DNA of 64,000 nt, from NCBI GenBank assembly GCA_002005505.1, contig KV908501.1:124367-188366 (forward strand), in the 5' to 3' direction. The DNA is from Botryococcus braunii. Its lineage: Eukaryota > Chlorophyta > Trebouxiophyceae. Shown one piece after another: positions 28,050-40,189 of the stretch. Numbering within the stretch: the first letter of the stretch is position 1; the number at the start of each line of letters is the position of its first letter. Both the position numbers and the translations under genes were made by a program. The notes under the pieces are model-generated. The model saw only the letters and a list, made by a program, of their open reading frames with translations, had not been told where the DNA came from and made no database searches.

Positions 28050-28638
28050 TGCTCTGGCAGGTCGGGTCGGCCCCTCGGTGCGTCCTTGGGCCACCTTGGA
28101 AGCTCTAAGCTTGGCCCTTAGAGTGTACCCTGGGGGTATCCCAGTACTAGAGCGCACTCGGATGAATAGGACGTAAGCGGGGTAGAATGTCTACCTCGGG
28201 TGCGTGCGGTGATGACCGCTCACCCTGGACAGGACTCGTCGAGGTAGGGTGTCGTCTACCTCGGGTGCGTGCGGTGTTGACTGCTCACCCTTGTCAGGTT
28301 TCGGACGTCAATCATGTAATGTCGCGACATCCGTGCTAGCTCGTGCTGTAGCGTAACGCCCGACGCAGATGGGTGGCCCCACTGCCGTTGGGTAGAATTC
28401 CTATTGGACAGGACGGGCGAATTTATGTATGGACAAGACAGATTTTACATTGTTATACGGACAGGGCTGGACAAGACAGGACAGGACAGGGGTCTGGCTT
28501 GGGCTGGGGACGCCAGACTAGTACCCGCGGACAGGACGTGACAGGACCGTACCTCTGCCAAGTGTGTTAGGTGCGTAGTGTAGTTGTTTAGAGTGAGTCT
28601 CCCTCTTGGCCGTGACGTCCAAGCTAAGGGGGGGAGGG
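28050..28638. other. Element D 3' untranslated region and purine tract
   Basis: No gene. It contains a directly repeated block around gtctacctcgggtgcgtgcgg (about 28187 and 28254) and ggacaggac-rich stretches. The purine tract aaggggggggaggg abuts the LTR at 28639. Confidence 0.6.
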
Positions 28639-28937
28639 TGTAACAGGAATAGTCGCGTGTTATAGGAAAATGACCGGACCACGAGGATTTGGACCTCCAT
28701 AAAGGTCCCTTCGTGAGTTATGTTCCTCCACGCCAAGAAGTGGCTACTTCACGCGCCAAGGGAGTGACCCCTTACTTGACAAGGCGCATTGGCGATGGAG
28801 ACAGGGACACACTTAGAACAGGATAGAATAAGGCTTTGGCAGAGGAAGGACCGGGCCGGACTGGACGGGTACTGAGGTGGAGCCCAAACAACTTGTAACC
28901 ATTGTTTTCGCATCCTTTGGCCGTTTCTACTGTATCA
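28639..28937 (+). repeat. 3' LTR of element D
   Basis: Partner of 26416-26714; followed by TCCTT at 28938. Confidence 0.93.
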
Positions 28938-28942
28938 TCCTT

Positions 28943-30424
28943 ATTCAGTAACAGCTGCTCTGAAGAAGAAATGCTCCAAAGCTCAAAGCCATGACTGTGC
29001 CAAACGTTTCCTGTGGCACAGCAGATTGGGACACCCAGGAGATCCATGGATGAAACGCCTGAGCAGTGAGCAACTGGTTACTGGCCTAGACACCTTATTG
29101 TCCCCTTGTGAAAAGTGTCCTAAGTACTGTGAAGCTTGCATTGAGGGGAAGCATGCACGTCCCCCATTTGGTGAAAGCTCTAGACCTGCTGAGAAACCCC
29201 TTGACAGAATCCACATTGACACTGTGGGCCCCATATCACCAGCAGCCATTACTGGGGAACGCTGTTGGGTAACTGTAACTGATGAGGCATCTGGGTGGAA
29301 GGCAGTGCTGCCAGTGAAGTCAAAAGATGTAATTGGAGCTGTTGTCAGAGACCTAATTTTGTATTGGCAAACTGAGAAGGAAACTACAGTGAAGTGCATC
29401 CGCTGTGACCGAGGCACAGAGTTCTTAAATGCCAAGTTCAAGGAATTTTGTGCATCCCAGGGCACTAAGCTGGAGACATCTGCCCCATATACCCCTCAGC
29501 AGAATGGAGTTGCTGAGAGAGCCAACAGGACCCTCAAGGAGCGCACCAGAACCCTCCTCAATTTTGCTGCAGCAAGCCCTGTTATGTGGAAGGAAGCCCT
29601 GGAGACAGCCTGCACCCTCCTAAATATGGGACCCAGCACAGGCAGGCCCCTATCTCCCTGCGAAATGTTCATGGGATATAAACCAGATGTATCCTTGCTG
29701 CGCACATGGGGATTCCTTGCATTTGTGCACGTTCGTGATCAGCAGAGGGGGGCATTTGCACCAAAGGCTGTGGCTGGGATGTTCACTGGTTACTCTCCAG
29801 TGTCAAAGGCATACCGTGTCTATATCGGAGGGGGGATCTGGAGAGAGAGCAGAGATGTCCAATTTGTGGAACACATTCGAGGAGCTACTCGGGTGGGAAT
29901 GGCAGTTCTCCCTGACCAGCCTCAGCAGTTCTCATACCCTGAAGACTTACCAGGGCAAATGCACAGCAGCAATCCAGTGGTGTCATTGCCACAGTGCAGC
30001 ACGCAGAATCAGACTGTCAGCAGCCCATGCTCCAGCATTAGACCTGACAGCTCCTTCCCAGTACCCTCTGACCAGGCTGCAACTGAGCCTGCTAGTCAGG
30101 GGAAGCCTTCCCAAGAGGAGGGCATTCCCAATGTGACTCCTGAATCAAGCACGGGAGAACAGCAGCCGGACTTGGATCAGTCCGGGGCTCTGGACGCAAT
30201 TCAACGACTGGCGCGAGGAAGTTCGGACAGCGGGCAACACCAACGGATATTAGAGCGAGCACAGCAGTCACTGCGTAACACTCATCCGGCAACGACCTTT
30301 CCGCCTCCGGACGGACTGTCGCGGGCTCAACGCTATGAGCAACGAACTGCGGCTCGAGATGTCCTGCTGGCACAGGATAAGGGAGAGAGCTGTGAGCGAG
30401 AGGGGATGACTGAAGGTGACACAG
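28943..30424 (+). CDS. pol: Copia polyprotein: integrase
   Basis: Continues in frame after the TCCTT duplication. The pre-integrase zinc domain is WHSRLGHPGDPW ... CEACIEGK. The integrase core has Asp in RIHIDTVGPI, Asp in CIRCDRGTEF and Glu in NGVAERANRT. A Ser/Pro-rich spacer follows, as is usual before the copia RT. The segment ends at the CACAG target of element E, where an LTR-derived TAA closes the open frame. Confidence 0.9.
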
Positions 30425-30626
30425 TGTAACGGCAGGAAGCTGCCAGGTCCTGAAATGTGTAGGATTTTGGGCAGGAAGCTGCCGGGTCCTGAAATGAAGG
30501 TTCTGGAAAGTGGCACGCGTCTTGGCGTCGAAGGAAGTCCCGGTGCTGACCGGCTTGTAACAGATTCCGCTGAATGCTCTAACCTGACTGGTGTCTCGTC
30601 TCTCTCTCTCTTCCTTTGCCACTATA
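30425..30626 (+). repeat. 5' LTR of element E
   Basis: TGTAACGGCAGG ... GCCACTATA; contains an internal near-repeat of ggcaggaagctgccNggtcc. It ends in TA rather than CA. Confidence 0.93.
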
Positions 30627-30678
30627 AGGTGGTATCGGCGAGTAAAGCAAAGTTTTGCTAATCTACCTGTTGGGTATA

Positions 30679-33249
30679 ATGTCGGCAGCTACTTTCACTA
30701 CGTTGGTTACGTCGTATTGTGAGAAGTTGGGGGCGGCCAGCGATGTTGCCGAGCTTGATGCACTGGATCTCACGCTTGATAGTGACTACCCAAGGTTTCG
30801 TAAGAAGGATTTTGATGAACTGATGGCGAAGTGTAAGGTCGAGGTGGCGCGCGATAACTACGATGTCGGCGATCATACGGATCTGATCATTAGTTCGATT
30901 GCCCAGTTTTACGTCGCTACTGTTAAATTTCTAAAGATAGGTGCTCTTGCTGCTTTTCGTCCTGTCTGGGCTACAAGTTATGCGCGAAAGGTTTTTATGA
31001 CGGAGGTTGCTCGTGATGCTGCGGTGTCGCACAAGCTTCCGTCTAATGCGTTAGGCAAGCCGCCGGTGTTCACGGGAAATAACACTAGGCACTGGGTTGC
31101 TGTTGTTAAGAATTATGTTGAGGCACAGGGAATCAACGATGACCAGCAAAAGCTTCGCGTTGGCGTCTCATTTCTCTCTACAAGCATTCAGGGTCACTGG
31201 TCCTCGTATGTCGTAACCCATCCTTCCCCTACTTTCGAAGATTTTCAGCAATTCCTGTTTGATTTTTATGACAAGAATGTAGGGGTGACGGAGGCCCGCC
31301 GCCACTGGCAGGGGGTTCGTCAAGGTTCGAAGTCTGTTCAGGAGTATGCCTTGGCGTTTAACTCCGCTCTTGCCGACCTGAATTCCATGCCTGGTGGGGA
31401 GGTCACGGAGAATGAGAAGGTTACGAATTTTCTGAATGGGTTGCGTGCATCGTTGCATTCTCAGTGTCGAATTAACCACAAAACTGGTCGTGCTTTCGAT
31501 TCGTATATGGAGCTCTACCAGATCGCTCATGGGCTCGATGATACTGTCGCTGATGGGTTTCGTTCGCGCGGTTCCGATATGTTTCCTTCGAATCACCATG
31601 CTTATCGTGGGTTTGGTCGTTTCGATCGTGGGTTTGGTCGTCCGCGCGGTGTGTTTAAGGCTCGTGGGTTTCGTGCTCGTGGTCGTGGTTTTGATCGCGG
31701 TGATCGCTCGCATCATCGCCATGTCCCCGGTTTTCATCATGGGTCTTTTCCATCCCAGTCCATGCCGCTCACTTGTTATGGGTGTGGCCTCCCTGGCCAC
31801 AAACAGTCCGAGTGCCCTATGACTCCCGGGTTCTCGCAAGGATCTGCGCAGGTACCCCAAGCCCCAGCACATCACGCCGGTCCCCCAAATTCTGGTCGCG
31901 GCAATGCACCGAGTGGGCGTGGATCATCTCGTGGGCGTGGGCGCTTTGGCTGGTATGAAGACTTATCTTTCTCAAAACTTGTGGCTTCTCATGTTTGTTT
32001 GGAATGGGGACCTGGAATTGAAATCCTTGTTTGTGAAGATCTACCCCAAGTGAACCTGCAAGATGGTCATGTGTATGCGTTCGTGCTTAAGCCCGAAAAA
32101 GCCCATGAAGTGCTCTCCGAGTATAATGCCCTGAAGAAGAATGCCCGTCAGATTGGCGCTTATTTTGTTTTGCCCAAACGAGTGGCTAAGGCAGTAAGTG
32201 TTGCTCCCCTTTTAAAAAGTAAAGAGAGAATTATGGAGGGGAGGCGCAACGAAAGTGTAGCTTTGAAAAGTGCGCATGGGGAAGAGAGAATTGTGGCCCC
32301 GTGGTCTTTTGAAGTGTGGTATGACAAGAAGAGGCCCAGAATATCAATGGTGAGAAAAGCACACCCCGAAGCGCAAATGGTCTTGCGCGGTATGGTTGCA
32401 GGGGCAACCGCTGATTGTGCAGTTGATACCGGGGGAGAACTCTCATTCATCTCGGCAGAATTTCTGAAGAAAGTGAACATAACCCCGCAACAAGTGGATG
32501 AATTGGAAGTGGAAGTGGCCACGGGTGACATTGCAAAAGTGGTGCATCAAGTGAAGTTGAGAACAGTTTTCAAGTCTTTGCCTTGTGTGCATACTTATTA
32601 TGTGCTACCAAAATTGGCTGGTGACTGTGATGTCTTGTTGGGCATGGATTTCCTCAAGCGCTATAAGGCCAAGATTGATGTAGCGGAAGATACGTGTACA
32701 TTTTGGAACAGAGGGCGAGGCGTGATTGTTAAGTCAATTTCTGCTACTGCTAAGAGCGCTAGAAAGAAGTCCCCTGTCATCTCTGCGAGGCATTTGGCGC
32801 GCTGTATGAAGCAAGGCTGTCCAGTGTTTGTGGGCATGGTAAGCAAGAATGAAGGGCATGATAACGAGACACGCTCGGATGAGCAAGGGCATGAACATGT
32901 TGATAGGCAAGAGGGCAACGAAGCGCGTAACGAAGGGCATAGCGATTATGATCATGATGTTAAAGAGTTCGAACCTGCTTTTGGGCCTACAAACAAGGCC
33001 GATGTCCCTTCTGATAAAAGTGGATTGAATCACCCCATTTGTCAACATCTTCGTGCTGAGTTCAGTGATGTCTTTTCTGAGAAATTAGAGGGCCTACCTC
33101 CTGACAGGCATCTGTTCCACACTATCCCATTGTATAGTGAACATGTTCCTCCATCCCGACCTGGTTACCGTTTAGCTTTGCCTGAGTTGCAAGAAGCACA
33201 GAGACAGGTTGCTGAACTTCTTGAGCAGGGATTGATTCAGCCAAGTTAA
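30679..33249 (+). pseudogene. gag-pol: Element E Gag-protease and start of RT, ended by TAA
   Basis: ATG 30679 (MSAATFTTLVTSYCEK). Gag domain FEDFQQFLFDFYDKNVGVTEARRHW, a Gly/Arg/Phe-rich stretch with repeated RGRG/FGR motifs, zinc knuckle CYGCGLPGHKQSEC, protease CAVDTGGELSFIS, then the RT entry PPSRPGYRLALPELQEA ... LEQGLIQPS. TAA at 33247-33249 replaces a Ser/Cys codon found in relatives (QPSSSPF-like); one base change (TCA to TAA) would explain it. The same frame continues directly. Confidence 0.85.
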
Positions 33250-36192
33250 AGTCCGTTTAGTAGCCCTGTTCTGTTTGTGAAGAAAAAGGATGACACGTTG
33301 CGTATGGTTATCGACTATCGTGCGTTAAACCGCATTACTATTCCTGATCGTTATCCTCTTCCGCGGATTGATGAGTTGCTTGATAAACTGCAAGGTGCTG
33401 TGTGCTTTACAAGTCTTGATTTACTCTCTGGTTATCATCAAATTCGCTTGCAAGAGGAAGATGTTCCCAAAACTGCTTTCCGTGTTCCTTTTGGCCATTA
33501 TGAGTTCAAAGTTCTACCCTTCGGTTTGACAAATGCCCCCGCTACTTTTCAACGTATGATGAATCGCGTATTCCGTGACTTTGTGGCTGAAGGCTTTGTG
33601 GTAGTGTACCTTTATGATGTTTTGATCTTCTCTAGAACCGAAGAAGAGCATAAAGAGCATTTGCAAAAAGTGTTCGAGCGCCTACGTGAAGAGAAATTGT
33701 TTGTGAAGCTAAAGAAGTGTTCTTTTTGTCAGCCTGAACTACGCTATCTTGGCTTTATTGTGGGGAAGCATGGAATCAAGATTGATCCGGATAAAGTCGC
33801 AGCAGTGATGAAGTGGGTCGTACCGACGACGGCCACTGAGGTACGACAGTTTTTGGGCCTCTGCAATTTTTCGCGGAAATTTGTACAAGGGTATAGCCAA
33901 CTTGCTGCCCCGTTGAATCACTTATTGCGAAAAGGTGTCCCTTGGCTGTGGACCGATGCATGTCAAAAAGCTTTTGATGGGTTGAAGTGGGCCATCACAA
34001 ATGCCCCAGTGTTGGCAATCCCTGATCTCTCCCCGGATGCGCCTAAGTTTTGGGTTGTGTGTGATGCCTCAAAGAATGGTGTTGGTGCTGTGCTTGAGCA
34101 AAATGGACGCCCATGTGCCTATATGAGCCGGAAATTTTCTGATGCTGAGAGAAATTATCATGTCACCGAGCAAGAGTTGGCTGCAGTGTGTATGGCATTG
34201 ACTGATTGGCGATGTTATCTCCTTGGGAAACCCTTTGAAGTGGTCACTGATCATGCAGCAAACACGTTTTTGCCGTCCCAATCGGTTTTGAGCCCTCGGC
34301 AAGCCAGGTGGTCGGAGTTGCTCCAGATGTACTCTATAGAGTGGAAGTATGAGCCCGGTCGTACTAATGTTGCGGACCCTTTGAGTAGGAATCCAGCGTT
34401 CGTCGTTACTTCTTTGGTGCACACTCCTAGGGGCTCTGTTCAGCATAGGGTCGCGATGGGGGGGCGCGGCATAGGTCATCGTATTAGGTGTGCTGTACTT
34501 ACGCGCAAGGGGGCGCGTTCCACTGGAGGCGGTACGGCCCCGCCATTAGGTGGGGTGGTCCCTGGAGCAGCAAGTGACTCGGGCGACGCGTGCCCGGATG
34601 GGTTCACCATGTGGTGCCCCGAGGGGGAAGACTGGTTGCACCGCATACGGACCGCGTATGAGAAGGATCATCTTCTAAGGGATGGGCGTAAAAGACAAAG
34701 AGCGAAGTTGGTCGCTAAAGATGGTTACTGGTTCCGTGGAAAAGCAATGTATGTTCCCGAAATGGCAGATGGTAAAGATAAAGAGCTCAAAGAAGCCATT
34801 CTCAAAGAAAACCATGAAGTGCCACAGGCAGGCCATGTGGGCCGGACTAAAATGTTGGAGAAAATACAACGGTATTTTTGGTGGCCGAAGCTGAGGGAAG
34901 GTGTTGAAGATTTTCTTCGCGTTTGCGATGCGTGCCAGCGCAACAAGGTGGATACCTCACTGCCGGCTGGTCTGCTGCAGCCTCTACCAATTCCTTCACG
35001 AAGGTGGGAAAGCATCTCCATGGATTTTATTACTGACTTACCCAAAACGGTGAACGGGAATGATGCTATCCTTGTGGTTGTGGACAGACTGTCTAAATAT
35101 GCGCATTTCATCCCAGCAACTGATCAGATGTCTGCTGAAGGTCTTGCTGATGTGTTTGTGGATCGTGTGTTTAAGCTGCACGGTATGCCTAAAGAGGTGT
35201 TGACTGATCGCGGAACGGTGTTCACGAGTGCCTTCACTAAAGCGTTGTTTAAAATTTTGGGCACGAGGTCTGTCTTTTCAACGGCTTATCATCCACAGAC
35301 TGATGGCCAAACTGAGCGTGTGAATCGCATTGTGGAAGACATGTTGCGGCATTATGTTAGTCCTACACAACATGATTGGGATGTGCATGTGTCAGCCGCA
35401 CAATTCGCTTATAACAATGCTTATCAAGAATCCGTTCGCACAACTCCATTCCGGTTGGTGTATGGGGAGAATCCTATTGAGCCGTTTGCAGTGATTTCTG
35501 GGACCACTTTTCCGTCGGCTAAAAGATTTGCTATAAAGTTGCATGATGATCTCGCGTTAGCGAAGCGCAACCTGATTGAGGCACAAGATAGGCAGCGCAC
35601 TTATGCTAACCAGGGGCGCAGACATGTTGAGTATGAAGTTGGGCAAGAAGTACTCTTGTCCACAAAGAATATTCGTTGGAAGCATCCTGGCACCAAGAAG
35701 TTTTTGCCTCGTTTCATTGGGCCATTCAAGATTTTGGCTAGAATTGGCGCTGTTGCATATAGGCTGGAGTTGCCTGATGAATACACCATTCACAATGTGT
35801 TTCATGTGTCGCTGTTGAAGCCATATCATAAGGGTGTCAATGTGGCTCCCTCACCTCCGCCAGATTGGATTGATGGTGATTGGGAATACGAGGTGGAGTG
35901 TATTTTGATGCATCGAGAGAAGAAGGCTGCGCACCATGCGCCGAAGAAAGAATACTTGGTAAAATGGAAAGGCTACGGGCCTGAGCGAAACTCATGGGAA
36001 CCAGAAGCAGGATTAATAGAACATGCCCAAGAGGTTGTCCAGGAGTACTGGGCTGGTCGCGCTCTCAATGAGAAGGTGGGAACAAGGAAGCGCACGCAAG
36101 GTGTCGCGGCTGCAGGCAACGGTACTAAGAAGCGAGGTAATGCGCATGCCTCAGCAACTACGAATACTGCGCCTAAGAAGAGGCGGACTTAG
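33250..36192 (+). pseudogene. pol: Element E pol remainder: RT (mutated), RNase H, IN, chromodomain
   Basis: Same frame after the TAA. RT continues SPVLFVKKKDDTLRMVIDYRALNRI and reaches VVYLYDVLIFS, where the first catalytic Asp of YxDD is Tyr (TAT at 33613-33615). Reverse transcription by this copy should be dead. RNase H (DASKNGVGAVLEQNG, DHAANTF), integrase zinc domain (H...H...CDACQ), core (SMDFITDLP, LTDRGTVF, HPQTDGQTERVNRIVED), GPF/Y segment (FLPRFIGPFKIL) and chromodomain (KEYLVKWKGYGPERNSWEPE) are complete. Confidence 0.88.
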
Positions 36193-36619
36193 ACACGGAG
36201 AGGCGATCTTTTCCTGCACTTGTTTGTTGCGGGTACAGCATGGCTGCCCGCCGGGGGGAGGGAGAAGGGCTTAGTTGCTCCCCGCGTGTCACCCCGTTGT
36301 TATACAAATGGGAAGTTCAGTACGGTGAGCTGTATCGCGCGCGCATGATGTTAAGTGTAGATCATCGATCCACTTTGAAGCCCGCCATGACAATTTCAAG
36401 CAATGAATGATGATGAACAAAGCTCACTGACGTACCCTGGCGTACCTCACCATTGGAGGCTCAACAAACTTGTCGCCAAAGGTATATGTGTAAAAAAATA
36501 TTGTTGCTCGAGTGTAGACGGCATGTACATTGCTTGTGGAACTCTTACCTTATAGAGTCTTGCTCGTGATGACTGCTCTGATGTGAGCGAGGACGCTCCC
36601 ATGTAGGGGAGGGGGAAGT
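36193..36619. other. Element E 3' untranslated region and purine tract
   Basis: No gene. It ends in the purine tract gtaggggagggggaag next to the LTR. Confidence 0.6.
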
Positions 36620-36821
36620 TGTAACGGCAGGAAGCTGCCAGGTCCTGAAATGTGTAGGATTTTGGGCAGGAAGCTGCCGGGTCCTGAAATGAAGGTTCTG
36701 GAAAGTGGCACGCGTCTTGGCGTCGAAGGAAGTCCCGGTGCTGACCGGCTTGTAACAGATTCCGCTGAATGCTCTAACCTGACTGGTGTCTCGTCTCTCT
36801 CTCTCTTCCTTTGCCACTATA
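36620..36821 (+). repeat. 3' LTR of element E
   Basis: Partner of 30425-30626; CACAG follows at 36822. Confidence 0.93.
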
Positions 36822-36826
36822 CACAG

Positions 36827-38044
36827 AGTCACAGGGACCAGGGGAAGTGCAGGAATTGGGTCAGGACACCGAGAGACCTGCTTCACTTGTAAGAGATGAG
36901 AGGGGGAATAGTCTCTGATCAGACTGTAGATGGTCCAAGCGAGCTGAGCTGTATGGGTGGGACCTGCTCAGTGCCTGAGAGACATGTTAGAGATGGGAAT
37001 TCAATCTGTGATGCCCAAGGACAATGTGGTGCCAGCCACGCAAGTGTGGGCCATGCATGGGAGTGTGCTGCTGGGCCTGCGCCCCAGCGCTCATGTCTAG
37101 TAGGGAGCAGACAGAGAGAGAGAGAGACATGGGCACAGCCTCAAGACAGACCAAGAGCTCATGCAATGCAGAGTGGTTCAAATGCCTGTGAGAGTCCAGA
37201 CGGGACTGCAAACCGTCAGCCATGTGAGAGTGTGTCTGAGGAGGTGAATCGGAAGCCTGGACAGTGTGAGAATTCCCCCACTTACAAGAGCTTTCCGAGA
37301 GGTACCTGTGTTTGGGAGGATGATGTGAGAGTGTCTGGCAGCAAGCTTGAGAGGGCAAGCTGTGAGTCTAAGAGAGAGAAAGAGCAGAGGGGGAGATCTG
37401 GATCTTTGCCCACAGTCCCCACGTGCAGTGCGGCGACATTCAGCGAAAGAGTAGTGGGTGACAGTGAGAGTGAGAGTAAGCAAGATCAGGGGAAGCACGC
37501 TGGGGTGCGATTTGGGAAGATTAGTGTGCCTTCCAGTCTAAAGGAGGCCCAGCAGTCCCCACAGTGGGAATATTGGAAGGCTGCTATGCAGGAGGAGCAA
37601 AATTCCTTAGATGCTCATGAGGTGATGGAGTTTGTTCCAAGACCTCGTGGTCACAAAGTAATCCCAGTTCACTGGATTTTCTCAGTGAAAATGGATGCTC
37701 ATGGTAATGTGCTGAGGTTCAAGGCTAGGCTGGTGGCTCAAGGGTGTAGGCAAATTCCAGGAGTGGATGTAATGGAGGTATTTGCTCCCACCAGCAGTTA
37801 TGGGTCTAGGAGAGCTTTGCTGTCAGTGGCCGCACAAGAGGGTCTTGAAATTCACCAGGTGGATGTCAAGACTGCATTTTTAAATGGTGAATTAGAGGAG
37901 GAGGTCTATGTCACACAACCTCCTGGGTTTGAAAATGGGGATGGTAACACAGTGTGTCGCTTGAAGAAGGCACTGTATGGCCTGAAGCAAGCTCCAAGGG
38001 CATGGCATAAGACCCTTAATGAGAAGCTACATACCATGGGGTAT
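36827..38044 (+). pseudogene. pol: Copia polyprotein: spacer and first part of RT (frameshifted)
   Basis: After the CACAG duplication the integrase frame continues (ESQGPGEVQELGQ) to TGA at 36916. The RT frame is open only after TAA at 36890 in the neighbouring phase, so a frameshift lies between 36890 and 36918. A long Ser/Glu/Arg-rich spacer leads to the copia RT: EYWKAAMQEEQNSLDAHEVMEFV, HWIFSVKMDAHGNVLRFKARLVAQG, HQVDVKTAFLNGELEEEVYV, YGLKQAPRAWHKTL. The gene is cut at TAT by CMC-1 and resumes at 44876. Confidence 0.88.
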
Positions 38045-39483
38045 CACTGTGACGAAGGAAGTTGTCGCAAAGGCTTCGCAATCCTGTCGTACCGGTTTGC
38101 GAAGTTCGTAAGCGTCGCAAAAGTTTCGGATTATTTCCGACGCGAGATGGGCCCAACTTTTTGCGAAGACTTTGCGAAGGGTTTACGAAGACCTTCGTAT
38201 TTCCTTCGTAATCCATCGGAAAAGTTTCGTATTTTTTGGGAACTTGTGACATGAGTGAGTATGCTGCAGACATGCTTCTCATGCACCCAGTATGTGATTT
38301 TGATGTGTCCCAGAAATCCATCATGCCCTTGTGATGTCTGTTCTCTGAGCACTCGGTGGGGATCAACACATCAATGGTAGTGAATGCCTATATTGGCACC
38401 CTGGAGTACCACACTGTTAACATGCATGTTACTGCACATATTACTGACATAGTAAATATTGCTCCATGCACGTGGCAGAGTTCACTGGTGAAAATACGAC
38501 ATGTATGGTGTCATGTCAAGAAAGTTCAGCTGAATAGGAAAAAAGTCCAGTACTGCAGTACAAGGTGGGGCACCGTAGCCTTGTGTGGGATTTGAGGCCA
38601 GATTTTAGAGGCAGATATACTGCAGTTACATTTGTGAGATGTTTAGGTACCATGGCAGGTCCTTCACATACCCATACGTGGATACACACTGATGTATCTA
38701 ATAAGCATCAAGTGGCACCTAAACCAGACATATTAAGCTGCTGAGCTAATGCAAACAACTAATTATTGTACAGATTGACTCCATAAGTACACTCTTGAAT
38801 TTCGGCTGCACACTAGTGTATTGCCATATCCAATTGTCTGCCATATGCAGGCCCCAGGAACAGCAGCCTGTCGGCCTAGCTAGGCCTGGACAGCAATGCA
38901 CTTCAAAGACAAGCACTTCCAACTTCATTTGTACAGATGGATGCACTGCACTGCCATGCACAGCTCAAACTTCCCGGTGGAACGCTCCCCCGCCCCCCTC
39001 TTGTTCAGAAAATGGAAGTGGCTGCCTCCCTCTCTGTCCTACCCTCCTCACCCCAAGGCCAAATGCTAAATAAACAAGCGCAGGTTACAGCGCTTTTAGC
39101 TGATAACAGTGGAGCCTTCCCCGCGCATTGATGTCCAGCTCGTGTTGGCGCCTTGAGCTGAAGATGTATCTTATAGAAAACATTAGGTCTGCAGTACATC
39201 GGAAAAAAGTAACGTGCACACCCTGAACTTCAAGCTGCACCGTTGCCAGCCCTTACTAGGTTTCAACATTTCAATGAATGTGGCAGGCTGCAATGTCCAA
39301 GTGTCTGTGGTCCCCTGGCCACAGAAAGGTCACATCATGTCAAGGAACATTCCCCTAAACTCTGTCACTGTAATGGCAATTGCATTGATGGTTCTTATAC
39401 CTTGTGCTAGCTTGCGCTGACAGTATGCACGTGTGTGTGCAATAAATACTTCTCATTATTCGTACGCTCAAACTTCGAAAAAG

Positions 39484-39835
39484 GGGTCCTGCTATGTGCC
39501 AGACATGTTAGAGGAGGGCATGATCCATACACGCTTTCCCAATGGACCTGCCATTACATGCTTGTCAAGCATGTAAGAAAACAAGACAGGGTAATATTCA
39601 ATCGTAAACTTCCCCACCTCTTCTGCTGCCCACATACTGCCAATGGCCTCCGACTGTAAATGGTCACTATGCATGTGACAGATGGCCACCTCAACGGCTG
39701 ACATGTGGGAGCCCTCACTTCGATAAAGAATTGAATCAATGCAACAGAAAAACCATGCCTGCCATCTTCTACATACTGAACCAGCACATTACATGATACT
39801 CTGGACTTTGGTGGCTTGTAATCCTACGGGTGGAC
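39484..39835 (-). pseudogene. CMC-1 transposase C-terminal fragment
   Basis: Minus-strand sequence parallels 57653-57985 of CMC-2: LVQYVEDGRHGFSVALIQFF (CMC-2 LVQYVENGVHVSYVAVIQFF), then IGSMWAAEEVGK and YMLDKHVMAGPLGKRVWIMP to SNMSGT-stop. One or more frameshifts separate the two parts. The fragment ends abruptly near the CA microsatellite at 39854. Confidence 0.75.
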
Positions 39836-39851
39836 AACATCTTTCCCCTTT

Positions 39852-40049
<198 letters not shown>

Positions 40050-40189
40050 GGGGGGTGAAGACGGAGAAGGAGAGGAGAAAGACAGAGGCGTAAACGCTGT
40101 ACTTGAGTTGATCGAAGGCACTTGGAAGGTAAAACTCTTCACCACCTCTGCTGCACTTGGAAGGTAAAACTCTTCACCACCTCTGCTGC

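Larger units (their letters stand above)
26416..28937 (+). mobile_element. Internally deleted Ty3/gypsy element D
   Basis: 2522 bp with 299-bp LTRs (26416-26714 and 28639-28937) in which I see no difference, and duplication TCCTT (26411-26415 and 28938-28942). A primer site and purine tract are present. Between them only integrase plus chromodomain survive; gag, protease, RT and RNase H are absent. Termini and primer sites remain, so it may move with proteins supplied by others. Confidence 0.93.
30425..36821 (+). mobile_element. Ty3/gypsy chromovirus E
   Basis: 6397 bp, 202-bp LTRs (30425-30626 and 36620-36821) in which I see no difference, duplication CACAG (30420-30424 and 36822-36826), primer site TGGTATCGGCGAG at 30630 and a purine tract ending at 36619. 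Gag and pol form a single frame apart from one TAA. The reverse transcriptase active site is altered. It sits inside the copia polyprotein gene. Confidence 0.95.

Noticed and set aside
29496..29705. Antisense frames within copia integrase and other pol genes
   Set aside because: Shadows of the strongly supported sense coding regions.
31168..31875. 235-codon antisense frame within element E gag
   Set aside because: It is the mirror of the Gly/Arg-rich gag region and low in complexity.
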